From an uncultured Oscillibacter sp. (GTDB lineage: Bacteria > Bacillota_A > Clostridia > Oscillospirales > Oscillospiraceae), in contig CAQVQZ010000022.1 of NCBI GenBank assembly GCA_948902155.1, positions 1 through 16,882 on the forward strand: a stretch of DNA of 16,882 nt, written 5' to 3'. Numbering within the stretch: position 1 is the stretch's first letter; each line of letters opens with the position of its first letter. The position numbers were made by a program, and so were the translations under genes. The notes beneath the pieces were generated by a model. That model had not been told where the DNA came from. It did not search any database and worked only from the letters and a program-made list of their open reading frames with translations. Shown in pieces: positions 1-5,630 of the stretch.

Positions 1-826
1 CGGACAGCAGGGTCCGGATGTTGTTCATCTGGGTGGCGGCGCTGGCGTCCACGATCTCGTCGGGGGTTTCAATGATGCAGGTGCCCGCCTCGTCGTCCGC
101 CATGGGAATGATGCGGACCCGGTCGCTCAGCGCCGAAAGCGCGTTCATCAGCGAGGCGGGAACCTTGACCAGATGCTTCGCGTCGCACTCGGCGATATAG
201 ATGTGCGCCCATTCCCGGCGCTTGCGTTTGTCGATAGCGGTCTGAATCATCCGGCAGATGACCTCGCTGCTGCTCTTGAGGCTGACGCACACCACCTTTT
301 CCGCGATGGCGATGGCCAAATCCCGCAGCTCCTCCACGTTGTCGTCCATCTGCCGGTCCAGCTCGGCCCCGGCCCGGTCCAGAAAGGCTTGGAAGTCTGC
401 GGCCAGTTCCGCGGCCTGCCGCTCCCGGGCCCGCTGTCCCTCCTGGAGGGCCTGGGCCGCGCCCTGGGACAATCCCTCGGCCCGCCCGGCCTCCATCCCG
501 CTCTGGCGGGAGGACTCGAACAGCTCCTGGGCCTTGACCTCGGCCTCCAGCCGGGCCTGGTCCAGAATCTCCTCGGCTCTCCGCCGGGCGTCCTCCAGGA
601 TTTCCTCCGCCTGAATCTGGGCGTAGCTCACCGGGTCCGGTTCCGGCTCCGGTTCTGCGGGAGGCGGCGTTTCCTCCTCTTCCGCCCCGATCCGGACGTC
701 CAGCACCGGCGCGTCCTCCGCGCCGCCCTCCTCGGGGGGCGGCGGAGGGGCGGCGTTGGCCGCCTGCTCCTCCAGCACCAGGTCCAGCGCCTTCGGGAAC
801 TGATAGGGCTCCGCCTTCGGGCGCAT
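1..826 (-). CDS. fliH: Flagellar assembly protein FliH (partial, C-terminus outside the window)
   Basis: FliH is the cytoplasmic regulator of the flagellar type III export ATPase FliI, linking it to the export gate and the C-ring. The frame is open from the ATG at 826 to the window edge, giving 275 visible residues. The N-terminus is acidic and proline-rich (residues about 28-65). A long charged helix follows, containing the family hallmark of stacked GxxxG repeats (Gly110, 114, 118 and 122). The C-terminal half resembles the FliH/V-ATPase E-subunit fold (about 150-275, with AIAIAEKVV at 171-179). The start lies 16 bases past the fliG stop, with GGAAA at 833-837 as a likely ribosome-binding site. 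It is the last visible gene of the flgB-flgC-fliE-fliF-fliG-fliH operon; fliI would be expected next, beyond position 1. A long open frame at 69-839 in a different register is a GC-driven shadow of this gene. Confidence 0.93.
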   Translation of the reverse strand, partial: MRPKAEPYQFPKALDLVLEEQAANAAPPPPPEEGGAEDAPVLDVRIGAEEEETPPPAEPEPEPDPVSYAQIQAEEILEDARRRAEEILDQARLEAEVKAQELFESSRQSGMEAGRAEGLSQGAAQALQEGQRARERQAAELAADFQAFLDRAGAELDRQMDDNVEELRDLAIAIAEKVVCVSLKSSSEVICRMIQTAIDKRKRREWAHIYIAECDAKHLVKVPASLMNALSALSDRVRIIPMADDEAGTCIIETPDEIVDASAATQMNNIRTLLS

Positions 827-842
827 GATGGATTTCCAAATA

Positions 843-1913
843 CTAGGCAATGATATCGTCCTTTCCGCCCTTCAGGATGATGATCTCACCCTTCTCCTCC
901 AGTCCACGGATAATGCCGACGATGCGCTGCTGGGCTTCCTCCACGTCCTTCATGCGGACATTGGCGGTGATTTCCAGGTCGTCCTTGATGCTCTGGGCCA
1001 TACGGGTGGACATATTGGCGAACAGCTTGTTTGCCACCTCCGCGTTGGCGGCCTTGAGGGCCAGCACCAGGTCTCTGGGGTCGCAGTCCCGGACGAAGCG
1101 CTGCACGGAGCGGTCGTCCATGGTGATGATGTCCTCGAAAACGAACATCCGCTTGCGGATCTCGTCCGCAAGGTCGGGGTCGGACAGGCCGTCGAAGATG
1201 TTTTTCTCGCTGGTCCGGTCCAGGTTGTTCATCACGTCGGCCACATAGTCGATGCCGCCGACCTTGATGTTGGTATCGGTCATGATGTTGGAGAAGCGGT
1301 TGTGCATTTCGGCCTCCACAATCTTGATGGCCGCCGGGGAGACGCTGTCCAGCTTGGCGATGCTCTCCACCACCTGAATCTGCTTCTTCTCCTCCAGCTG
1401 GGCCACAACGCCCGCCGCCTTGTCCGCGTCCACATAGGACAGGACCAGGGCGATGGTCTGGGGCCGCTCGCTCCGCAGGGCGGAGTAGAGGGACTTGACG
1501 TCCGCCTTGTCCATGAAGGCGAACTCGCGGTTCTTGAGGTTCCGGGTCACCTTGCCCAGCAGCTCCATCGCCGCCTGTTCGCCGTAGGCCTTCTCCAGGA
1601 CGGCCTTGGCGTACTCCAGGCCGCCCTCGGTGACGGCCTTGTTGGTCAGGCACAGCTGATAGAACTCGTTGAGGACGTCCTCCGTCTGCTGGGTGGTGAG
1701 GACGCCCAGCCGGGCGACCTCCAGGGTGAGCTGCTCCACGTCCTCGTCTTCCATGTACTTGTAGACCAGCGAAGCCTTCTCCGCCCCCAGGGCGATGATG
1801 ACCGCCGCCGCCTTCTGCTGGGTGGTGAGGGGAATGGCCTTGGGCCCCCCCTTATTCGGGGCGCTTTTCGCCTCGGTTGCCGCCGTCTGAGTGGCGGCCG
1901 CTGCTTCAGCCAT
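843..1913 (-). CDS. fliG: Flagellar motor switch protein FliG
   Basis: FliG is the rotor component that couples the MS ring (FliF) to the C-ring and receives torque from the MotA stator. The 356-residue product has an Ala/Thr/Lys-rich N-terminal extension of about 25 residues, which is longer than usual. The armadillo-like N-terminal domain follows (about 27-125), then the middle domain with ERPQ at 149-152, where the family usually has EHPQ. The C-terminal domain carries the hinge motif MFVF at 256-259, and the charged torque-helix region starts with DDRS at 266-269. The ATG at 1913 overlaps the end of fliF by 8 bases and is preceded by a GAGGGGG ribosome-binding site inside fliF, so translation is probably coupled. 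Family identity is certain; the His-to-Arg change in the EHPQ motif is the only oddity. Confidence 0.98.
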   Translation of the reverse strand: MAEAAAATQTAATEAKSAPNKGGPKAIPLTTQQKAAAVIIALGAEKASLVYKYMEDEDVEQLTLEVARLGVLTTQQTEDVLNEFYQLCLTNKAVTEGGLEYAKAVLEKAYGEQAAMELLGKVTRNLKNREFAFMDKADVKSLYSALRSERPQTIALVLSYVDADKAAGVVAQLEEKKQIQVVESIAKLDSVSPAAIKIVEAEMHNRFSNIMTDTNIKVGGIDYVADVMNNLDRTSEKNIFDGLSDPDLADEIRKRMFVFEDIITMDDRSVQRFVRDCDPRDLVLALKAANAEVANKLFANMSTRMAQSIKDDLEITANVRMKDVEEAQQRIVGIIRGLEEKGEIIILKGGKDDIIA

Positions 1914-3564
1914 TGTCGTCGCCCCCTCTCAGCCAGGTCTTGAGCATCTGGGCCGCGATTTCCGGGTTGTCGCTGACGAACTGCCGGATATCCTTGCGCA
2001 GCTCCATGCTCCGCTCCATCTCCAGCTCCATCACGTCGGCGCCGCCCTCGGGCGCGCCCTCCGCAGCCAGTCCGGCCGCAGCCAGTGCGGCCTCCATCTC
2101 CAGGCGTTCCTTCTCCTCCTGGGCCTCTCTCTTCTTGCGCTTCTTCCGGCGCAGCAGCAGGATGACGGTCAGCAGGATGATGAACAGCAGCAGTCCCACG
2201 CCCGCCGCGATGAGCACCCACAGGTCCACCGTGGGAACCATAGCACCGATGCCGTCGCTGCCCACGTCGGCCCTGGGATTATAGAAGTCCATGGCCAGCA
2301 CGGAAATTTTGCCGTCCAGGATTTCCTCGTTGGTAATGGGGTCCCGTTCGCCCTGGATGTTGGCGGCCCGGGCCACATGCTGGCGGACGCCCTCCACGTC
2401 GAAGTCCCCCGCCGTCCGGGAGTTGATGCTCACGGCCACGGAGCAGTCCGTTACCTTGGCCGTGCCGTTGTTGTCGATGTTGATGACGCTGTGGGAGTTG
2501 TCGTAGTCGATCTGCTTGCTCCCGGCGATGACGTTGTCGTCCTCCTCCGCGCCCAGCCCAGCCTCCACGGTCTCCGTCAGGTCGGAGTTGCGCTCGGTGC
2601 CCACCAGTCCGCCGATGGGATTCTCGCCGGGCCGCCCGATATAGCCCTCGTGCTGCTCGGAGCCCACGATGCCCCGCCCGTCGGTAGACCCGTCCTGGGC
2701 GTACTCGGGCAGAATGGTCTCGTTGCGCACCTCGGTGGTGGAGTTCATCTCCACCTCGCAGGTGACGGCCACCTTCACGTTGTCCTCGCCGAAGATGGGG
2801 TCCAGCACCTTCTTGACGTTGGTGTTGATCCGGTTCTCCCACGCCTGCTGAAGCTGGAGCTTCAGGGCGGAGGACTCCCCGTCGAGGGCCTCGCCGGTGA
2901 GGTAGATGTTGCCGGTGGTGTCCTGAATGCTGACCGACTCGATCTCCAGCCCCTGGACGGAGTGGGTCACGAAGTTCTGGATGGAAGCGGCCTGCTCGTC
3001 GGTGAGCATCTCGCCCTCCACCATGGTCAGCATCACGCCGGCGCTGGCTTTGACCACGTTGTTGCTGTCAAGTATGTAAGCCCGGTTCTCTCCCGGCGAG
3101 ATGTTCACCGTGGCGTCCATCACGTTGGGGAAGCTCCGGATGACCCCGGCGATTTTCAGCTCCGTGTCCTTGCGGTCCGCGTAGCTCCGCTCCTCGTTGG
3201 TGGAGAAAGCGTTGAGGTTATCCATATAATAGCTTCCGGTCTGGTTCAGGTTCTCCATCATGAGCCGGGCCTTCAGCGCCGTCTCCTGGCTCTCGGGCAC
3301 CAGGATGGTGTTTCCGTCCTTCACCTTGTAGTCCGTAATCCCCTGTTCCGTCAGGAACGTCAGGATTTTGGAAGCTTCCGCATTGCTCACCTGAGTGACC
3401 AGCACGGTATACTCCTTTTGATTCAGCGTCAGCACAATGGCGATGCCCACGATCAGGACCACCAGAACAGCGGCGATGATGAGCCAAACCTTTTTCGAAA
3501 TCCGTTTCAGGCGCTCCTTGGTCTTGTCAAAGAGCGCCTTTGCCTTTTCCTTCACATCCTTCAA
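1906..3564 (-). CDS. fliF: Flagellar MS-ring protein FliF (TTG start)
   Basis: FliF forms the membrane-embedded MS ring, the base on which the rotor, rod and export apparatus are built. The 552 residues include a basic N-terminus, a first membrane span at about 26-48, and ring-building domains from about 50 to 440 containing the expected SADRKDTELKIAG-type region. A second span lies at about 446-471, followed by a Lys/Arg-rich stop-transfer segment. The acidic cytoplasmic tail ends in the FliG-binding motif (LRKDIRQFVSDNPE, about 77-90 residues after the start of span 2). The start codon is TTG at 3562-3564, supported by the near-ideal AAGGAGGTGG at 3571-3580. The nearest alternative, a GTG three codons later, is too far from that site. 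The gene lies 111 bases downstream of fliE with a strong hairpin in the gap, and its end overlaps fliG. Confidence 0.97.
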   Translation of the reverse strand: MKDVKEKAKALFDKTKERLKRISKKVWLIIAAVLVVLIVGIAIVLTLNQKEYTVLVTQVSNAEASKILTFLTEQGITDYKVKDGNTILVPESQETALKARLMMENLNQTGSYYMDNLNAFSTNEERSYADRKDTELKIAGVIRSFPNVMDATVNISPGENRAYILDSNNVVKASAGVMLTMVEGEMLTDEQAASIQNFVTHSVQGLEIESVSIQDTTGNIYLTGEALDGESSALKLQLQQAWENRINTNVKKVLDPIFGEDNVKVAVTCEVEMNSTTEVRNETILPEYAQDGSTDGRGIVGSEQHEGYIGRPGENPIGGLVGTERNSDLTETVEAGLGAEEDDNVIAGSKQIDYDNSHSVINIDNNGTAKVTDCSVAVSINSRTAGDFDVEGVRQHVARAANIQGERDPITNEEILDGKISVLAMDFYNPRADVGSDGIGAMVPTVDLWVLIAAGVGLLLFIILLTVILLLRRKKRKKREAQEEKERLEMEAALAAAGLAAEGAPEGGADVMELEMERSMELRKDIRQFVSDNPEIAAQMLKTWLRGGDDNG

Positions 3565-3570
3565 CCGCTG

Positions 3571-3580
3571 CCACCTCCTT
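3571..3580 (-). promoter_or_regulatory. Ribosome-binding site that fixes the TTG start of fliF
   Basis: On the minus strand this reads AAGGAGGTGG, almost perfectly complementary to the 16S rRNA 3' end. It sits six bases before the TTG at 3562-3564. No ATG or GTG lies at a suitable distance, so it decides the fliF start. Confidence 0.8.
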
Positions 3581-3618
3581 CTCTCAGCCGCCTCTGCGGC
3601 GTCCTATAGACATGATTC

Positions 3619-3651
3619 GTGCTGCTTGGGGCCAGAGGTGCCAAGCAGCAC
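3619..3651 (-). other. Strong stem-loop in the fliE-fliF gap
   Basis: An 11-bp perfect inverted repeat (3619-3629 with 3641-3651, stem GTGCTGCTTGG) encloses an 11-base loop. The next bases in the minus-strand transcript (GAATCATG) have no run of T, so this is not a typical intrinsic terminator. Its place inside an otherwise tight operon suggests an RNA processing or stability element that could set different levels of flgB-flgC-fliE and fliF-onward messages. That role is inference; the repeat itself is plain in the sequence. Confidence 0.6.
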
Positions 3652-3675
3652 AGGGAGGACTCCCCCGCGCACCAC

Positions 3676-3981
3676 TTACAGGTTGATCCTCGTCAGCTCG
3701 GAATAGGCGTCCAACGCCCCCCTCCGCAGCTGGATCAGAAGATCCACCGCAGTCTGCGCCTTCACACCGGCAATCATGCTCATGGCGGGGTTATCCAGCT
3801 GGCCGGTAGCCAGCAAATATTGCGCTTCCTTCGCAGTCGCGTCCGTTTCCTTCACATTGTCAATTGCTGAGCGAAAAACAGCGCCGAAAACGCTCTCCTC
3901 CGGTTTTGAGGAAACGTCCTGCGTCTTTTTCTCCGGGTTGAGGGGCGACAGCGGGGTCAGCTTGTCAATAGGCGTCAGCAT
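3676..3981 (-). CDS. fliE: Flagellar hook-basal body protein FliE
   Basis: FliE is the small adaptor joining the MS ring to the proximal rod; it is exported by the flagellar type III system and acts in the periplasmic/wall zone. The 101-residue length is normal. The N-terminal about 30 residues are polar and disordered. The C-terminal half shows the conserved pattern, with an amphipathic helix around FRSAIDNVKETDATAKEA and then the LATGQLDNP motif at about 58-66, ending in LLIQLRRGALDAYSELTRI. The ATG at 3981 follows GAGAGGAG at a proper distance and lies only 15 bases after the flgC stop, so it is co-transcribed with flgB and flgC. Confidence 0.97.
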   Translation of the reverse strand: MLTPIDKLTPLSPLNPEKKTQDVSSKPEESVFGAVFRSAIDNVKETDATAKEAQYLLATGQLDNPAMSMIAGVKAQTAVDLLIQLRRGALDAYSELTRINL

Positions 3982-3996
3982 AGGGAGCTCCTCTCA

Positions 3997-4455
3997 TTAC
4001 TTGCCGATCTGGAGGCCGTCGGTGATGACCGCCTTCATGGTGTTGAACATCGTCACGTTGGCGGAGAACGCCTGGGTCGCGGCCATGGCGTCGGTGATCT
4101 CCTTCACCATGTCCACATTGGGCATTTCCACATACCCGTCGTCGTTGGCGTCCGGGTGGGTGGGGTCATAGACCATGTGCATCGGGGAGGGGTCCTCCAC
4201 GATCTGGGTGACCTGCACGCCTCCGGCGGCCTCGCCGTTGGGCGCCATGCCGCTGGCGGCCTGGGCCATGGCCCGGCGGAAGCCGTCCCGTCCGGTCTTG
4301 GCCTCGAAGACCACCATCTTCCGGCGGTATGCGCCCTCGCCGTTCTCCACCCGGGTGGTGGTGGAGTTGGTCACGTTCTCGGACACGATATCCAGCCGCA
4401 GCTGCTGGGCGGTGAAGCCCGAGGCCACGATGTTCATAGAACTTAGAAATGCCAT
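3997..4455 (-). CDS. flgC: Flagellar basal-body rod protein FlgC
   Basis: FlgC is one of the proximal rod proteins that form the drive shaft through the cell envelope; it is exported by the flagellar type III system. I chose the ATG at 4455 (152 residues, product starting MAFLSSMNIVASG) rather than the in-frame ATG 45 bases upstream. The short form starts at the conserved N-terminus of the family and has GGAGAGG seven bases in front of it, while the longer form begins inside a hairpin. The N-terminal rod helix carries SENVTNSTTTR (about 25-35), the local version of the family's ANxANxxT motif. The C-terminal helix (VKEITDAMAATQAFSANVTMFNTMK) is typical and mediates coiled-coil rod packing. 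It lies 121 bases downstream of flgB. Confidence 0.96.
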   Translation of the reverse strand: MAFLSSMNIVASGFTAQQLRLDIVSENVTNSTTTRVENGEGAYRRKMVVFEAKTGRDGFRRAMAQAASGMAPNGEAAGGVQVTQIVEDPSPMHMVYDPTHPDANDDGYVEMPNVDMVKEITDAMAATQAFSANVTMFNTMKAVITDGLQIGK

Positions 4456-4474
4456 AGCGAAACCTCTCCAGTCT

Positions 4475-4495
4475 CCGCCGGGCGCGTCCCGGCGG
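4475..4495 (-). other. Hairpin just upstream of flgC
   Basis: A perfect 8-bp inverted repeat, CCGCCGGG (4475-4482) with CCCGGCGG (4488-4495) and a five-base loop, ends about 19 bases before the flgC ATG. It has no T tract. It may affect message stability or flgC translation; the function is inferred only from position. Confidence 0.45.
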
Positions 4496-4576
4496 CTCAT
4501 TTTCTTAGCGGTTCCTTAACGCCTTTTCACACGGCAAAGCGGCGAAGCGCCCGCCGCGCAAAACCGCCCGGCGTCC

Positions 4577-4963
4577 TTATTGTCCCCGGATCGCGGCCCG
4601 CAGGACGTTGAACCCCGAGCTGATGGAGTTCATCACATAGCGCATCTGATAGGCGTTCCGGATGGCCTCCGACATCTGGGCGGTGACGTTGACGCCGTTG
4701 TCGTCCATCCGGGTCTGCACGTCCTGCTCCGTCACGGTAAAGTCAGCCGCTTCCAAAACCTCCCGCATGGACTTCACCGGCGCGGACCCCCTGGAGGCCC
4801 GCAGCAGCTTGCTTTTCAGGCTGTCCTCAAAGGTGACGACCTTTTCCTTATATCCGGGCGTTTCCGCATTTGTGACGTTGTCCGCAATCGCCGCCTGCTT
4901 GGCCCACAGGTAGCTCAAGGACTTCTCCAGCATCAAAGACGAGTTGGTAGACAGTAAGCTCAT
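4577..4963 (-). CDS. flgB: Flagellar basal-body rod protein FlgB
   Basis: FlgB is the rod subunit nearest the MS ring and is exported by the flagellar type III apparatus. The 128-residue length is normal. The N-terminal helix includes the flagellar rod signature DNVTNAETPGYK (about 28-39), and the C-terminal helix (MSEAIRNAYQMRYVMNSISSGFNVLRAAIRG) is the matching coiled-coil partner. The ATG at 4963 begins the conserved MSLL N-terminus; AGGAAAGG lies about 11 bases upstream. An ATG 14 bases further upstream is in another frame. It is the first gene of the flagellar operon, with a promoter predicted about 250 bases upstream. Confidence 0.96.
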   Translation of the reverse strand: MSLLSTNSSLMLEKSLSYLWAKQAAIADNVTNAETPGYKEKVVTFEDSLKSKLLRASRGSAPVKSMREVLEAADFTVTEQDVQTRMDDNGVNVTAQMSEAIRNAYQMRYVMNSISSGFNVLRAAIRGQ

Positions 4964-5206
4964 CCGTTTTCATCCTTTCCTCGCGTTCAAATTCTCCGCA
5001 AGCCCGGCGTTTCGGCAAAAAAAGCCGCCGGAACTCCCCAAAAAATGACACCGTCCGCTTCAGCGAGCAAGCGGCTTTCCACAACATTTAGTGCGGCGGC
5101 CATCCATTTTGCCGAAATGTGCGGTTTGGCCCCCTCCGAGCGCCTCTGTTCGCGTCATCGGCCATGTGCGTTTTGCAACATATTTGTTTGTCCCGTCTAA
5201 TCAGGT
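4964..5206 (-). promoter_or_regulatory. Long structured leader of the flagellar operon
   Basis: If transcription starts about six to eight bases past the -10 box at 5214-5219, the flgB mRNA has a leader of about 245 bases. In minus-strand order it contains four pairing segments. AAAGCCGC (5078-5071) can pair with AAGCGG (5060-5055, using its CCGCTT part), or with GCGGCTTT (5028-5021), which is followed directly by more T. A segment overlapping the latter (5031-5026) can instead pair with 5009-5004. These pairings exclude each other, as in attenuators. I could not match it to a known riboswitch class. The inverted repeats are seen; a regulatory role is inferred. Confidence 0.4.
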
Positions 5207-5213
5207 ACTCCCC

Positions 5214-5242
5214 ATTATGAACCATTCTCCCGGAAAAATCAA
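5214..5242 (-). promoter_or_regulatory. Predicted sigma-A-type promoter for the flgB operon
   Basis: On the minus strand, TTGATT (5242-5237) and CATAAT (5219-5214) are separated by exactly 17 bases. They match the consensus at 4/6 and 5/6 positions. The spacing, the local AT-richness in a GC-rich genome and the orientation toward flgB support it. I saw no good sigma-D (flagellar sigma 28) box in the gap. Confidence 0.6.
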
Positions 5243-5375
5243 GTATTTTTTTGATAGGGTCCTCTTCCATTTTTGAGAAATCAGGACCGTATTGGCACCT
5301 TTTTCCGCTGATTTTACCGCTTTCTCCAAAAATCTCCACCTTCTCTGGAATCCCCGCCCCATCCCCTGACGTCTG

Positions 5376-5457
5376 TCACAATAATTTTGTGATTTTTTTA
5401 TCTATTTTTGTCAAAAGTGCACTTTCTTCCAACTTTTGGTTATTCTGACGAGATAAC
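5376..5457. promoter_or_regulatory. AT-rich stretch with several dyads between the divergent operons
   Basis: Between the two outward-facing promoters lies a clearly AT-rich stretch with packed inverted repeats. These are TCACAA-N5-TTGTGA (5376-5392), a perfect 12-base palindrome AAAGTGCACTTT (5414-5425), CAAAAGT (5412-5418) paired with ACTTTTG (5432-5438), and GTTAT-N9-ATAAC (5439-5457). Such a cluster is a plausible landing site for a regulator shared by the flagellar and c-di-GMP operons. No specific regulator family can be named from these sequences. Confidence 0.4.
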
Positions 5458-5484
5458 AGGTTTTTGCTTCTGCACTCTTCGTTC

Positions 5485-5513
5485 TTGCTATTTGCTTTTT
5501 TCTATGGTAAAAT
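5485..5513 (+). promoter_or_regulatory. Predicted sigma-A-type promoter for the signalling operon
   Basis: TTGCTA (5485-5490) and TAAAAT (5508-5513) are separated by exactly 17 bases, matching the consensus at 4/6 and 5/6 positions. Transcription would start near 5520 and give a leader of about 110 bases before the response-regulator gene. Confidence 0.65.
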
Positions 5514-5537
5514 CAGACCATTCTAATGGATGACTAG

Positions 5538-5563
5538 CGTCCGCGATCTGCGGACGGTTCCGT
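5538..5563 (+). other. Hairpin pair in the 5' leader of the signalling operon
   Basis: CGTCCGC (5538-5544) pairs with GCGGACG (5550-5556) around a five-base loop. The right arm overlaps GACGG (5553-5557), which could alternatively fold with CCGTC (5559-5563). There is no T run, so it is not a terminator. It may be a stability or translation element; function unknown. Confidence 0.4.
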
Positions 5564-5615
5564 CGGGCCGGGCGTTCCGCCCCCTGCCGGTTTGTAAAAA
5601 GAGGCTATGTTCTAA

Positions 5616-5628
5616 AAGGAAGTGATCC
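5616..5628 (+). promoter_or_regulatory. Extended ribosome-binding site that fixes a TTG start
   Basis: AAGGAAGTGATCC differs at a single base from the full complement of the 16S rRNA 3' end (AAGGAGGTGATCC). The GTG at 5622-5624 lies inside this site and cannot be the start codon it serves. The TTG at 5631 is correctly spaced, so the gene starts there. Confidence 0.75.
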
Positions 5629-5630
5629 CT

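Noticed and set aside
69..839. Long minus-strand frame at the left edge (256 codons, Gly/Arg/Pro-rich)
   Set aside because: It is a register shadow of fliH. The real frame starts at 826, shows FliH motifs and is open to the window edge.
5160..5172. ACGCACATGGC on the minus strand, reminiscent of the start of a c-di-GMP-I riboswitch
   Set aside because: The rest of the consensus (GGCAAACC, GGACGCAAAGCC, the GGTAG receptor) is absent in the flgB leader.
5293..5308. Sigma-54-like box (TGGCAC...GC) on the plus strand
   Set aside because: The GG-to-GC spacing is 11 rather than the required 10 bases, and the -12 part is TCCGC rather than TTGC.
5088..5339. 83-codon minus-strand frame in the flagellar leader
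   Set aside because: It spans the predicted flgB promoter, has no ribosome-binding site and is not coupled to flgB.
5622..5630. GTG at 5622 as start of the response regulator
   Set aside because: It lies inside the extended ribosome-binding site (5616-5628); the TTG at 5631 is correctly spaced.
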